NCBI RefSeq assembly: GCF_036169555.1
Contig: NZ_CP108032.1
Span: 6,448,001 to 6,512,000, forward strand
Direction of reading: 5' to 3'
Length of the DNA: 64,000 bases
DNA from: Streptomyces sp. NBC_00306
Lineage (GTDB): Bacteria; Actinomycetota; Actinomycetes; Streptomycetales; Streptomycetaceae
The position numbers and the translations under genes are program-made. This document shows, piece after piece, positions 51,199-59,946 of this stretch. Position 1 is the first letter of the stretch; every line of letters begins with the position of its first letter. The notes below the pieces were generated by a model. The model did not search any database and had not been told where the DNA came from. It saw only the letters and a list, made by a program, of their open reading frames with translations.

Positions 51199-52536
51199 TC
51201 AGAGGCCGACGTCCCGGCTGCGGTGGTCGTCGAACGTCTCCCGGCGGACCAACAGCCGCGACCGGCCACCCGACACGGCCACCACCGGCGGCCGCCCCGT
51301 CATGTTGTAGCCGGACGCCATCGACACCTGGTACGCGCCCGACGCCGGCACGGCCAGGACGTCCCCGGGCCGTATGTCCTCCGGCAGTTCCACCGCCTCC
51401 GCGAGCACATCGCCCGCCTCGCAGTGCCGGCCGACCACCGTCGTCGCGCGCATCGGGGCGGCCGAAGCGCGCCCCACCAGGCGGACGGTGTACCGCGCCC
51501 CGTACAGCGCAGGTCTCGGGTTGTCGCTCATTCCGCCGTCGACCGCCACGAACACCTGCCCGCCGGTCCGCTTGACCGCCAGCACCCGGTAGAGGGCGAT
51601 GCCCGCGGGAGCCATGATCGAACGGCCCGGCTCCACCGTGAGCCGGGGCAGCGGATAGTCGAACTCCGCGCAGCTGCGCACCAGTTCGTCGTTGATGCGA
51701 CGGCCGTACGCCGCCGGAACCGGCGCCGGGTCTCCCGGCAGATACGCCACGGCGAAGCCGCCGCCGAGGTCGAGCTCGGGCAGGGTGATCCCATGACGCT
51801 CGCGGATGCGGGCCATGAAGGCGACCACCCGCCGCACATTCTGCGCGTACGGCTCCGGGGAGGAGATCTGCGAGCCCAGATGGCTGTGCAGACCGGTCAG
51901 TTCGAGCCGCGGCTGCCCGAGGATGCGGGCGATCGCATCCTCGGCGTCGCCGTCGGCGATGGACAGGCCGAACTTCTGCCCCTCCGCGCCCGTACGGATC
52001 TTCGCGTGGGCGCCCGCCTCGATGCTGGGCAGTACGCGCACCATCACCTGCTGCGCCCCGGGTCCCGTCACCTGAGCGGCGAGCCGGGCTATCTCGCAGT
52101 CCGAGTCGATCACGATGCGGCCGACGCCGAGCCGCAGCGCGGTGCGCAGGTCCTCGGGCGACTTGGCGTTGCCGTGCAGCACGATCCGCTCGGCGGGGAA
52201 GCCGCGGACCGCGGCCAGCTCCAGCTCGCCCGCGGAACAGACGTCCAGGCCGAGGCCCTCCTGCTCCATCCAGTCGACGACGGCCCGGCACACGAACGCC
52301 TTCGCCGCGTAGACGACTTCGGCGTCGGGCAGGGCGCGCAGCCACGCACGGGCCCGGGAGCGGACCTCGTCCTCGTCGAGGATGTAGGCCGGGGTGCCGT
52401 ACCGTTCGGCGATCTCGGTGAGCGGGACTCCGCCGACCGCCACGTCGCCCCCGGGTGCGGAGACGGCGGACACGGGCCACACCGAGGGTGCGGCGAGTTC
52501 GGGTATCGACACCGGTACTGCGGGGATGGCAGTCAT
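51199..52536 (-). CDS. lysA: Diaminopimelate decarboxylase
   Basis: 445 aa, ATG 52536 with GGAGGTG. Fold-type III PLP decarboxylase: Schiff-base K79 in YAAKAF, HSHLGSQI, LDLGGGFAVAYLP, EPGRSIMAPAG, the second active-site motif GRHCEAGDVL with Cys, and YQVSMASGYN. CEAGD and the neighbouring residues favour meso-diaminopimelate over ornithine, giving lysine. An extended N-terminus of about 30 residues lacks motifs. The SAV_915-type gene lies just upstream on the same strand (19 nt), a possible operon. Confidence 0.88.
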   Translation of the reverse strand: MTAIPAVPVSIPELAAPSVWPVSAVSAPGGDVAVGGVPLTEIAERYGTPAYILDEDEVRSRARAWLRALPDAEVVYAAKAFVCRAVVDWMEQEGLGLDVCSAGELELAAVRGFPAERIVLHGNAKSPEDLRTALRLGVGRIVIDSDCEIARLAAQVTGPGAQQVMVRVLPSIEAGAHAKIRTGAEGQKFGLSIADGDAEDAIARILGQPRLELTGLHSHLGSQISSPEPYAQNVRRVVAFMARIRERHGITLPELDLGGGFAVAYLPGDPAPVPAAYGRRINDELVRSCAEFDYPLPRLTVEPGRSIMAPAGIALYRVLAVKRTGGQVFVAVDGGMSDNPRPALYGARYTVRLVGRASAAPMRATTVVGRHCEAGDVLAEAVELPEDIRPGDVLAVPASGAYQVSMASGYNMTGRPPVVAVSGGRSRLLVRRETFDDHRSRDVGL

Positions 52537-52554
52537 CCGTACACCTCCAGTGGT

Positions 52555-52995
52555 TCAGTCGAGGAAAGCGTGGACGGCGGTGACCGCGGTCCACACGAAC
52601 GCGGTCGCCCCGGTCACCCGGAGCACTCCGACCGCGTCGGGGTCCCAGCCGCCGCGGCGCGGGCAGGGCTGGACAGCGGGGGGAGCGGGCGCCCGCCGGG
52701 GCGCCGGTGCGGAGAGCTGGGGGTCGACCGTCACGAGCGTCACGCCCAGCGGTTCGGCGAGCGTGCGCAGCGCGGGCTCCGCGAGGCGGATCCACTGCTG
52801 CTCGTCGCCGAGGACGGCGAGGAGCCGTTCCTTGCTGGTGAAGCCGACCGCGGTGCGTACGCCGAGCGGGGTGCGCACGAAACGCAGCTGGTGTCCTCCG
52901 GCAGAGCCGAGCCGAACCGGCACGTAGAGCGGCCCTGCCGGGCGGCGTTCGTCGGGGTCGGCGGTGTCCGCGTCCTCACGGGTGAGGGTGTTCAT
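52555..52995 (-). CDS. SAV_915-family protein
   Basis: 146 aa. ATG 52995 has GGAGG 5 nt before; the overlapping ATG 52998 is too close to it. Sequence LYVPVRLGSAGGHQLRFVRTPLGVRTAVGFTS and QWIRLAEPALRTLAEPLGVTLVTVDPQL is that of the small SseB-like/SAV_915 proteins common in Streptomyces, often near regulatory or conservon genes. Function unknown. A Pro/Ala stretch separates the core from the C-terminus (VGVLRVTGATAF). Confidence 0.75.
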   Translation of the reverse strand: MNTLTREDADTADPDERRPAGPLYVPVRLGSAGGHQLRFVRTPLGVRTAVGFTSKERLLAVLGDEQQWIRLAEPALRTLAEPLGVTLVTVDPQLSAPAPRRAPAPPAVQPCPRRGGWDPDAVGVLRVTGATAFVWTAVTAVHAFLD

Positions 52996-53220
52996 CATGT
53001 CCTCCGCTGGGGGAGTCGAGCGCTTTCCTGACCACTCGAAGCTATGCCCGCCCGGACAGGGAACGGCGGTTCCCTGACGCGCTGCTGATCGTGCGGAGCC
53101 GCTCTTTGACGCGTTTTTGGCGGGGCGACCGGAGGCGATCACCCGGTGTCATGGTGCGGAACGCGGACAGCCACCGACGGACCTCACGCGACCGGTACCA
53201 ATCGAGCGCCGACGGCCCTC

Positions 53221-53751
53221 TCACCGGACCCGAGCGGCAATGGCCCGCGCGCACTCCATGGACTCGGTGTGCGTCGTGTCCACCTCCAGGTCGTAGCGGA
53301 CGCCCGCGTGGACCAGGTCCGCCTGCGCCGCGGCCATCCCGGCGATCCGGTCGCCCCGCGCCACCTCACGGCCCGCAGCGACAGTGCTCTCGCACCGCAC
53401 ACCGACCCACAGCACCGGCAGTTCGCCCGCGGCCCGCTGCCACCGCTGCTGCGACGCCGCTCCACCGAGGAACACCTCGTCGACGACGACCCGGGCGCCC
53501 GCCCGCGCCATCGCGACGACCCCCTCGATCCACGCCGCCTCCACCGCCCGGAACGCGTCCCCGACGTGCACCCCGCCGTCCGCCGCGAAGTCGATCCCCG
53601 CGCCGGACGTCCGCAGGGACGCGGGCATCGCGTCGACCAGCGTGTCGACCCCGAGGACCAGCCAGGGATCCGGCAGGACCGCCTGAAGGCACCGGGCGAT
53701 CCCCGACTTCCCCGAGCTGGAACCACCGTTGAGAACGATCAGCTGAGTCAT
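53221..53751 (-). CDS. Chloramphenicol 3-O-phosphotransferase
   Basis: 176 aa, ATG 53751. Close in length and sequence to the S. venezuelae enzyme: Walker A NGGSSSGKSGI (K15), catalytic-type Asp36 in LGVDTL, WIEGVVAMARAGARVVVDEVFLGG, LWVGVRCESTVAAGRE, and TTHTESMECARAIAA. It phosphorylates the 3-hydroxyl of chloramphenicol, giving resistance. No biosynthetic cluster for the drug is in view, so it is a stand-alone or intrinsic resistance gene. Confidence 0.92.
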   Translation of the reverse strand: MTQLIVLNGGSSSGKSGIARCLQAVLPDPWLVLGVDTLVDAMPASLRTSGAGIDFAADGGVHVGDAFRAVEAAWIEGVVAMARAGARVVVDEVFLGGAASQQRWQRAAGELPVLWVGVRCESTVAAGREVARGDRIAGMAAAQADLVHAGVRYDLEVDTTHTESMECARAIAARVR

Positions 53752-53835
53752 CGCGCCACAGTAGGGGCGGCGACGCCACGGTCAAAGGGGATTACGGGCA
53801 GGCCGTCCGACGGCGGCTTCAGGCGCCGCCCGGTG

Positions 53836-53910
53836 GGTCCGCGCCGCCCCGGGCACCGTCGGTCCGCGCCGCTCCAGGCACCGTCGGTCCGCGCCGCTCC
53901 AGGCACCGTC
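53836..53910. repeat. Three tandem 25-bp repeats
   Basis: Unit GGTCCGCGCCGCTCCAGGCA plus CCGTC; copies 2 (53861-53885) and 3 (53886-53910) are identical, copy 1 (53836-53860) differs at 2 positions. Located between the LysE and phosphotransferase genes; a slippage-prone spacer. Confidence 0.9.
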
Positions 53911-53914
53911 GGCG

Positions 53915-54568
53915 TCAGTCCGCGCGGCCCGTCGCCGCCACCGTCACACCCAGCCCGATCATCGCGAACCCGCCCGCGCCGCCCACCAGCGACAGCCGCC
54001 GCTCGGAGCGGGCGAACCAGCCGCGTGCCGCGGCGGCACCCAGACCCCACAGCGTGTCGGTGACCAGACCGATGCAGATCGGGACCAGTCCCAGCAGCAG
54101 CATCTGCGCGGGCAGACTTCCTGCCGAGTGGTCCACGAACTGCGGCAGCACCGCGGCGAAGAAGACGATGCCCTTGGGGTTGGTGACGCCGACGAGGATG
54201 CCGTCCACGACGGTCCGCACATCGCTGCGGGCGGGGCCGGTGGGTGCCGACATGTCGGAGACCTTCATGTCCTTGCGGTGCCGGAAGGCCTGGATGCCCA
54301 GGTGGATGAGGTAGGCCGCGCCGGCGAGCTTCACCGCCATGAACACGAGGACGGAGCGTTCGACGAGCGAGCCGACGCCCAGGGCGACGAACACCACCAG
54401 CGCGTACGAGCCGACGACATTGCCCAGCGCCGTGGCCACCGCGGTACGGCGGCCGTGCGCCAGCGCCCGCCCGATCACGAACAGCACGCTCGGGCCGGGA
54501 ATCACGATCACGAGGAGGGACATCGCGGCAAAAGCGAGGAAGCGTTCGGTCGACACCATGGGCGTCAT
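53915..54568 (-). CDS. LysE-family amino-acid exporter
   Basis: 217 aa, ATG 54568 (ATG 54559 possible; no clear ribosome site). Six hydrophobic segments in the LysE/RhtB arrangement with the conserved MSLLVIVIPGPSVLFVIG near the N-terminus and VTNPKGIVFFAAVLPQF in the middle. Exports amino acids or their derivatives by proton antiport. Stands alone between the SDR gene and the phosphotransferase gene on the same strand. Confidence 0.9.
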   Translation of the reverse strand: MTPMVSTERFLAFAAMSLLVIVIPGPSVLFVIGRALAHGRRTAVATALGNVVGSYALVVFVALGVGSLVERSVLVFMAVKLAGAAYLIHLGIQAFRHRKDMKVSDMSAPTGPARSDVRTVVDGILVGVTNPKGIVFFAAVLPQFVDHSAGSLPAQMLLLGLVPICIGLVTDTLWGLGAAAARGWFARSERRLSLVGGAGGFAMIGLGVTVAATGRAD

Positions 54569-54708
54569 TCAACCCGACGGCGAGGAGGCGCCTCCAGGGC
54601 CGGGATCCGCCCCTCTGCTGTGACCCGGACCACGGACCGACGCGTCACCGGCGCGGTACGGCGCGCGGCGGTGGTGTCACCGTGGTGTGTCCACCGGCCC
54701 GCGGCGGC

Positions 54709-55464
54709 TCACCGTGCCATCCAGCCGCCGTCCACGACGAGCACATGCCCGTTCACGTAGTCCGCCGCCGACGAGGAGAGGAAGACGACGCTGCCCGCGA
54801 GGTCCTCCGGGCTGCCCCATCGGCCGGCCGGGATACGGCCCAGGATCTCGGTGTTCCGCTCAGCGTCCTCACGCAGGGACTCGGTGAATCCGGTGGCGAT
54901 GTAGCCCGGCGCGACCGCGTTGACCTGCACCCCGCGCGGGCCCCACTCGGTGGCCAGCGCCTTGGTCAGACCGGCGACCGCGTGCTTGCTCGCCGCGTAC
55001 GACGGCACCCCGACACCGCCCTGGAACGAGAGCAGCGACGCCACGTTGACGATCTTCCCGCTGCCGCGCGCCGCCATCGCCGTGCCGATCTCCCGGCAGA
55101 GCAGGAACACGGCGTCGAGATTGACCGCGAGGACACCGCGCCACTCCTCGTAGGCGGTGTGCTCGGCCGGTGAGCGGTGGATCGCGCCCGCGTTGTTGAC
55201 GAGGATGTCGACGGGCCGCCGGGCCAGCAACTCCCGCACCGTGGACGGGATCGCGCTCGGTACGGCCAGATCGAGCACCAGCGTCTCGGCGTCACGGCCA
55301 AGCGCGCGCACCGCCTTCTCGGTCTCCTCCAGCGGGCCGCCGCGGCCGGCGAGCACCAGGTCGGCTCCCGCCTCCGCCAGCCCCAGGGCGATCGCCCGGC
55401 CGATGCCGGAACGGGCGCCCGTCACCAGCGCCGTACGTCCTTCCAGTGAGAACAGCCCGCTCAT
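54709..55464 (-). CDS. Short-chain dehydrogenase/reductase (2-deoxy-D-gluconate 3-dehydrogenase-like)
   Basis: 251 aa, ATG 55464 behind GAGGAG. Classical SDR: TGARSGIGRAIA cofactor motif, NNAG, catalytic Ser (VASLLSFQGG), YxxxK (YAASK) and VNAVAPGYIATGF. The overall sequence is like KduD enzymes, which oxidise 2-deoxy-D-gluconate or reduce 5-keto-sugars; other substrates are possible. Three imperfect 15-bp repeats (GACCCACGCGG) follow the start of its leader at 55493-55540. Confidence 0.85.
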   Translation of the reverse strand: MSGLFSLEGRTALVTGARSGIGRAIALGLAEAGADLVLAGRGGPLEETEKAVRALGRDAETLVLDLAVPSAIPSTVRELLARRPVDILVNNAGAIHRSPAEHTAYEEWRGVLAVNLDAVFLLCREIGTAMAARGSGKIVNVASLLSFQGGVGVPSYAASKHAVAGLTKALATEWGPRGVQVNAVAPGYIATGFTESLREDAERNTEILGRIPAGRWGSPEDLAGSVVFLSSSAADYVNGHVLVVDGGWMAR

Positions 55465-55569
55465 CGCCACTCCTCGGTCGCGCTCGCACGGCTCCTACCC
55501 ACGCGGCTCGGACCCACGCGGCGCGGACCCGCGACGCTCGTGCCTGCCCCGAGGACCCGGCGGATCACC

Positions 55570-56397
55570 TCACGGCAGCAGACCCGCGCGGCGTGCCGCC
55601 ACCACCGCCTCCGTCCGGGTGTGCGCACCCAGCTTCCGCATCGCGGCCCGCAGATACCCCTTCACCGTCTCCTGTTTCAGACCCAGCCGCTCCGCCGCGC
55701 CCGCGTTCGTCGCGCCCGTCGCCACACACGCCAGCACATCCAGCTCGCGGGGCGCCAGGGCGATCGCGGGGTCCGCGGACCGGCCGCCCGTGGCAGCCGC
55801 CAGCCTGCCGCAGACCTCCAGCAGCGACGCGCGCAGCGACGGGTCGACGACCCGCGGCGCCAGCGCCCGCAACTGGCCGTGCGCCTCGCGGACCTCCTCC
55901 CACGCCCCGTGCCCCGCCGCCGGCTCCTGTGCGAAGGCCAGGAGCTCCCGCACCTCGTCCCGTACGACCAGGGTCTGCTCCACCTCACGGGCCGCGGCCA
56001 CGGCGGCGTCGAAGGTCCGATCGCCCAGCGGCACCGGACGGCGCAGGGCGGCGTACAGGACGCCCCGCACCTTGCGGCGTACGACGACCGGTACCGCGAG
56101 CACCGAGCGCAGCCCTTCGGTGGAGACCGCCGCGTCGTACTCATGACTGATGTGGCGCGCCTCGCGGTAGTCGGTCACCGCGCACGGCCGGGACAGCGCC
56201 ATGGACTTTCCGCCGAGACCGTTGCCCGCGCAGATCGCCAGCCCGCGCAGCGCACCGGTCTGCGCCCCGCTCAGTTCGGCTATCCGCAGCCGGCGGCTGT
56301 CGTGCAGCAGACCGCCGAACGCGATGGGCAGCCCGCTCGTCCGGCGCAGCCGCAGCAGCGCCGCTCGCATCTCGACAGCGTCGGCGGGCTCGGACAC
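55570..56397 (-). CDS. GAF-LuxR transcriptional regulator
   Basis: 275 aa from GTG 56397 with GGGAG 8 nt before. Residues about 20-150 are a GAF-like sensor (LCAGN... region LAICAGNGLGGKSMALSRPCAV, LRSVLAVPVVVRRKVRGVLYA), 205-270 a LuxR helix-turn-helix (LAPRELDVLACVATGATNAGAAERLGLKQETVKGYLRAAMRKLGAHTR). Divergent from the two acyl-CoA synthetase genes across a 99-bp spacer holding a perfect palindrome, so it is their likely regulator. Confidence 0.9.
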   Translation of the reverse strand: MSEPADAVEMRAALLRLRRTSGLPIAFGGLLHDSRRLRIAELSGAQTGALRGLAICAGNGLGGKSMALSRPCAVTDYREARHISHEYDAAVSTEGLRSVLAVPVVVRRKVRGVLYAALRRPVPLGDRTFDAAVAAAREVEQTLVVRDEVRELLAFAQEPAAGHGAWEEVREAHGQLRALAPRVVDPSLRASLLEVCGRLAAATGGRSADPAIALAPRELDVLACVATGATNAGAAERLGLKQETVKGYLRAAMRKLGAHTRTEAVVAARRAGLLP

Positions 56398-56419
56398 TGC
56401 TCATCTCCCTCGGCGGTTC

Positions 56420-56435
56420 ACCCCCGAAAGGGGGT
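56420..56435. promoter_or_regulatory. Palindrome ACCCCCGAAAGGGGGT in the divergent spacer
   Basis: 6-bp arms ACCCCC/GGGGGT around GAAA, 23 nt before the LuxR start and 62 nt before the first synthetase start. Position suits an operator for the adjacent GAF-LuxR protein. Confidence 0.55.
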
Positions 56436-56496
56436 AGTGAGACCTGGGTCACTGATTACACGATGCTACGCAGTGGTGTGGCAACGAGGAGGACAC

Positions 56497-58173
56497 ATGG
56501 CGGCAAGCGGTGCGACGGAGGAGTTCCGGGCGGCACGGGACTTCCTGCTGCGGTACCGGGACGACTACGCGGCGGCCTACCAGGGCTTCGTCTGGCCGCG
56601 CCCCGAGCGGTTCAACTGGGCCCTCGACTGGTTCGACGTGATCGCCGAGGGCAACGACGCCACGGCGCTGCACATCGTCGACGAGGACGGCACCGAGACC
56701 CGGATCTCGTTCGCGGAGATGTCCGAGCGCTCGGACCGGGCCGCGAACTGGCTGCGCGCCCAGGGCGTCGGACCCGGCGACCGCATCGTCGTCATGCTGG
56801 GCAACCAGCACGAGCTGTGGGAGACCGCGCTGGCCGCCATGAAGCTGCGGGCCGTCGTCATCCCCGCCACCCCCCTGCTCGGTCCGGTCGATCTGCGCGA
56901 CCGCATCGAGCGCGGCCGGGCCTCGCACGTACTCGTACGGTCCGAGGACACGGCCAAGTTCGCCGAGGTGCCCGGCGACTACACCCGGATCGCGGTCGGC
57001 GCGGAGACGGCGGGCTGGCTCCCGTACGCCGAGGCGTACGACGCCGATCCCGGCTTCGCACCCGAAGGGATCACCCGCTCCGACGACCCGCTGATGCTGT
57101 ACTTCACCTCCGGTACGACCGCCCGGCCCAAGCTCGTCGAGCACACCCATGTGTCGTATCCGATCGGGCATCTCACCACGATGTACTGGATCGGGCTGAA
57201 GCCCGGCGACGTGCATCTGAACATCTCCTCGCCCGGCTGGGCCAAGCACGCCTGGTCCAATCTCTTCGCTCCCTGGAACGCCGAGGCGACCGTCTTCATC
57301 CACAACTACACGCGCTTCGACGCGGGCCGTCTGATGGCGGAGATGGACCGCGCCGGTGTGACCAGCTTCTGCGCACCGCCCACCGTGTGGCGCATGCTGA
57401 TCCAGGCGGACCTCGGCCAGTTGCGGACCCGGCCGCGGGAGGTCGTCGCGGCGGGGGAGCCGCTGAATCCCGAGGTCATCGAGACGGTACGGCGCGAGTG
57501 GGGCGTGACCATCCGGGACGGCTTCGGGCAGACGGAGACCGCCGTGCAGGTCGCCAACAGCCCCGGCCAGCTGCTGAAGGCCGGTTCCATGGGCCGGCCG
57601 TGTCCCGGCTACCGGGTCGAACTTCTCGACCCGTCCACCGGTGAACCCGGCGCCGAGGAGGGCGAGATCGCCCTCGACCTGTCCGCCCGGCCCGTCGGCC
57701 TGATGACCGGATACCACGGTGACCAGGAGCGTACGGACGAGTCGATGGCGGGCGGCTTCTACCGCACCGGCGACATCGGCGCGCGCGACGGGGACGGCTA
57801 CATCACCTACATCGGCCGCTCCGACGATGTCTTCAAGGCGTCCGACTACAAGATCTCGCCGTTCGAGCTGGAGAGCGCGCTGCTGGAGCACGAGGCGGTC
57901 GCCGAGGCTGCCGTCGTGCCCGCCCCCGATCCGCTGCGGCTCGCGGTCCCGAAGGCGTACGTGGTGCTGGCCGAGGGCTGGGAACCGGGACCGGACACCG
58001 CGAAAGTGCTCTTCGAGCACTCGCGTGCGGTCCTCGCCCCGTACAAGCGCATCCGCCGCCTCGAGTTCGCCGAGCTGCCGAAGACGGTCTCCGGCAAGAT
58101 CCGCCGGATCGAGCTGCGCGAGCGTACGGCCGGGGGTTCGGCCGCCGAGTACACCGAGGGAGACCTGCGATGA
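56497..58173 (+). CDS. AMP-forming acyl-CoA synthetase
   Basis: 558 aa, ATG 56497 behind GAGGAGGAC. ANL superfamily: P-loop YFTSGTTARPKLVEHTH, GFGQTETAVQ, YRTGDIG, and the C-terminal hinge and Lys motif TYIGRSDDVFKASDYKISPFELE, LPKTVSGKIRR. The profile resembles medium-chain acyl- or acetyl/benzoyl-type synthetases. Its stop overlaps the next gene start (ATGA), so the two synthetases are co-translated. Confidence 0.92.
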   Translation: MAASGATEEFRAARDFLLRYRDDYAAAYQGFVWPRPERFNWALDWFDVIAEGNDATALHIVDEDGTETRISFAEMSERSDRAANWLRAQGVGPGDRIVVMLGNQHELWETALAAMKLRAVVIPATPLLGPVDLRDRIERGRASHVLVRSEDTAKFAEVPGDYTRIAVGAETAGWLPYAEAYDADPGFAPEGITRSDDPLMLYFTSGTTARPKLVEHTHVSYPIGHLTTMYWIGLKPGDVHLNISSPGWAKHAWSNLFAPWNAEATVFIHNYTRFDAGRLMAEMDRAGVTSFCAPPTVWRMLIQADLGQLRTRPREVVAAGEPLNPEVIETVRREWGVTIRDGFGQTETAVQVANSPGQLLKAGSMGRPCPGYRVELLDPSTGEPGAEEGEIALDLSARPVGLMTGYHGDQERTDESMAGGFYRTGDIGARDGDGYITYIGRSDDVFKASDYKISPFELESALLEHEAVAEAAVVPAPDPLRLAVPKAYVVLAEGWEPGPDTAKVLFEHSRAVLAPYKRIRRLEFAELPKTVSGKIRRIELRERTAGGSAAEYTEGDLR

Positions 58174-59777
58174 GCCTCTCCTACGCCCACGGCACGGGCA
58201 CCACGGCACTGCTCGGCGACACCATCGGGCAGAACCTCGACCGGGCGGTCGCCGCGCACCCGGGCCGCGAGGCACTCGTCGACGTCCCCTCCGGGCGCCG
58301 CTGGACGTACGCCGAGTTCGGCGCGGAGGTGGACCGCCTGGCCCGCGGGTTCATGGGCGTCGGTGTCGCCAAGGGCGACCGGGTCGGGATCTGGGCGGTG
58401 AACTGCGCGGAGTGGGTGCTCGTGCAGTACGCCACCGCCCGCATCGGCGCGATCATGGTGAACATCAACCCGGCGTACCGGGCGCACGAGCTGGAGTTCG
58501 TCCTCCGGCAGGCGGGTGTCTCGGTGCTGTGCGCCTCCCAGCGCCACAAGAGCAGCGACTACCGGGCGCTCGTCGAGCAGGTACGGGCGGACTGCCCCGG
58601 TCTGCGCTCCGTCCACTACATCGGCGACAGCTCCTGGGACGCGCTGACCGACGCGGCACCGGCCGTCTCGGACGAGCAACTCGCTGCGCGTGAGGCGGAG
58701 TTGTCCTGCGACGACCCGGTCAACATCCAGTACACCTCGGGCACCACGGGCTTCCCCAAGGGCGCGACGCTGTCGCACCACAACATCCTCAACAACGGTT
58801 ATTTCGTGGGGGAGATGATCGGCTACACCGAGCAGGACCGGGTCTGCATCCCGGTGCCCTTCTATCACTGTTTCGGCATGGTCATGGGGAACCTCGCGGC
58901 CACCTCGCACGCCGCGTGCATGGTCGTCCCGGCGCCCTCCTTCGACCCGGAGGCGACCCTGCGCGCGGTCGAGGACGAGCGCTGCACCTCGCTGTACGGC
59001 GTGCCGACGATGTTCATCGCCGAACTGAACCTTCCCGGCTTCGCCTCCTACGACCTCACCTCCCTGCGCACCGGCATCATGGCGGGCTCGCCGTGCCCGG
59101 TGGAGGTGATGAAGCGGGTCGTCTCCGAGATGAACATGGCCGAGGTGTCGATCTGCTACGGCATGACGGAGACGTCCCCGGTCTCCACCCAGACCCGCCG
59201 CGACGACGACCTGGAGCGCCGCACGAGCACCGTGGGCCGGGTGCTGCCCCATGTCGAGGTCAAGGTGATCGACCCGGCGACCGGGGTGACGGTGCCGCGC
59301 GGCAAGGCGGGCGAGCTCTGCACCCGCGGCTACAGCGTGATGCTCGGCTACTGGGACGAGCCGGAGAAGACCGCCGAGGCGGTCGACGCCGGACGCTGGA
59401 TGCACACCGGTGACCTGGCGACGATGCGCGAGGACGGCTGTCTCCAGATCGTCGGCCGGATCAAGGACATGATCATCAGGGGCGGTGAGAACGTCTATCC
59501 GCGCGAGATCGAGGAGTTCCTCTACAGCCACCCCAAGATCGCGGACGTGCAGGTCGTCGGCGTCCCGGACGAGAAGTACGGCGAGGAGATCCTGGCCTGC
59601 GTCGTCCCCCGCGACCCGGCCGATCCGCCCGCCCTGGAGGACATCGCCGCGTTCTGCCGCGAGCGCCTGGCGCACTACAAGGTCCCGCGCCGGCTGGAGA
59701 TCCTCGACAGCTTTCCGATGACCGTCAGCGGCAAGGTGCGGAAGATCGAACTGCGTGAGCGGTACGCACGGGGCTGA
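58170..59777 (+). CDS. AMP-forming acyl-CoA synthetase (fatty-acid-CoA ligase type)
   Basis: 535 aa, ATG 58170. Motifs: IQYTSGTTGFPKGATLSHHN, CYGMTETSPVS, WMHTGDLATM, and the late IVGRIKDMIIRGGENVYPREIEEFL, FPMTVSGKVRKIELR. This is a classic fatty-acyl-CoA ligase. Coupled with the preceding ligase; the pair suggests activation of two classes of carboxylic acids under the divergent GAF-LuxR regulator. Its stop codon TGA forms part of the target duplication of the MITE that follows. Confidence 0.94.
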   Translation: MSLSYAHGTGTTALLGDTIGQNLDRAVAAHPGREALVDVPSGRRWTYAEFGAEVDRLARGFMGVGVAKGDRVGIWAVNCAEWVLVQYATARIGAIMVNINPAYRAHELEFVLRQAGVSVLCASQRHKSSDYRALVEQVRADCPGLRSVHYIGDSSWDALTDAAPAVSDEQLAAREAELSCDDPVNIQYTSGTTGFPKGATLSHHNILNNGYFVGEMIGYTEQDRVCIPVPFYHCFGMVMGNLAATSHAACMVVPAPSFDPEATLRAVEDERCTSLYGVPTMFIAELNLPGFASYDLTSLRTGIMAGSPCPVEVMKRVVSEMNMAEVSICYGMTETSPVSTQTRRDDDLERRTSTVGRVLPHVEVKVIDPATGVTVPRGKAGELCTRGYSVMLGYWDEPEKTAEAVDAGRWMHTGDLATMREDGCLQIVGRIKDMIIRGGENVYPREIEEFLYSHPKIADVQVVGVPDEKYGEEILACVVPRDPADPPALEDIAAFCRERLAHYKVPRRLEILDSFPMTVSGKVRKIELRERYARG

Positions 59778-59940
59778 GAGCCTGTCGGGTGATCTTCGAT
59801 CGGGAAGCGGACGCGGTCTGGTGCGTGCGATTCCAAGGCGCCGGGATGCCCTTGTAGCGGAGCTACTGGGGCATTTCGGCAACGCGGGAAGGGTGCGTGC
59901 CAGGGTGTGGACGCCCGGTCAGAGGTCACCCGACAGGCTC
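59778..59940. mobile_element. MITE with 15-bp terminal inverted repeats
   Basis: 163 bp bounded by perfect repeats GAGCCTGTCGGGTGA (59778-59792) and TCACCCGACAGGCTC (59926-59940), flanked by TGA on both sides (59775-59777 and 59941-59943), a 3-bp target duplication of the TNA type made by IS5-group transposases. No open frame; an internal hairpin (ATGCCC/GGGCAT and GTAGC/GCTAC, 59846-59874) lies in the centre. Must be moved by a transposase elsewhere. Confidence 0.85.
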
Positions 59941-59946
59941 TGAGGC

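Noticed and set aside
53091..54063. Plus-strand frames opposite the chloramphenicol phosphotransferase and LysE genes
   Set aside because: Arg/Pro-rich shadows of well-conserved minus-strand genes.
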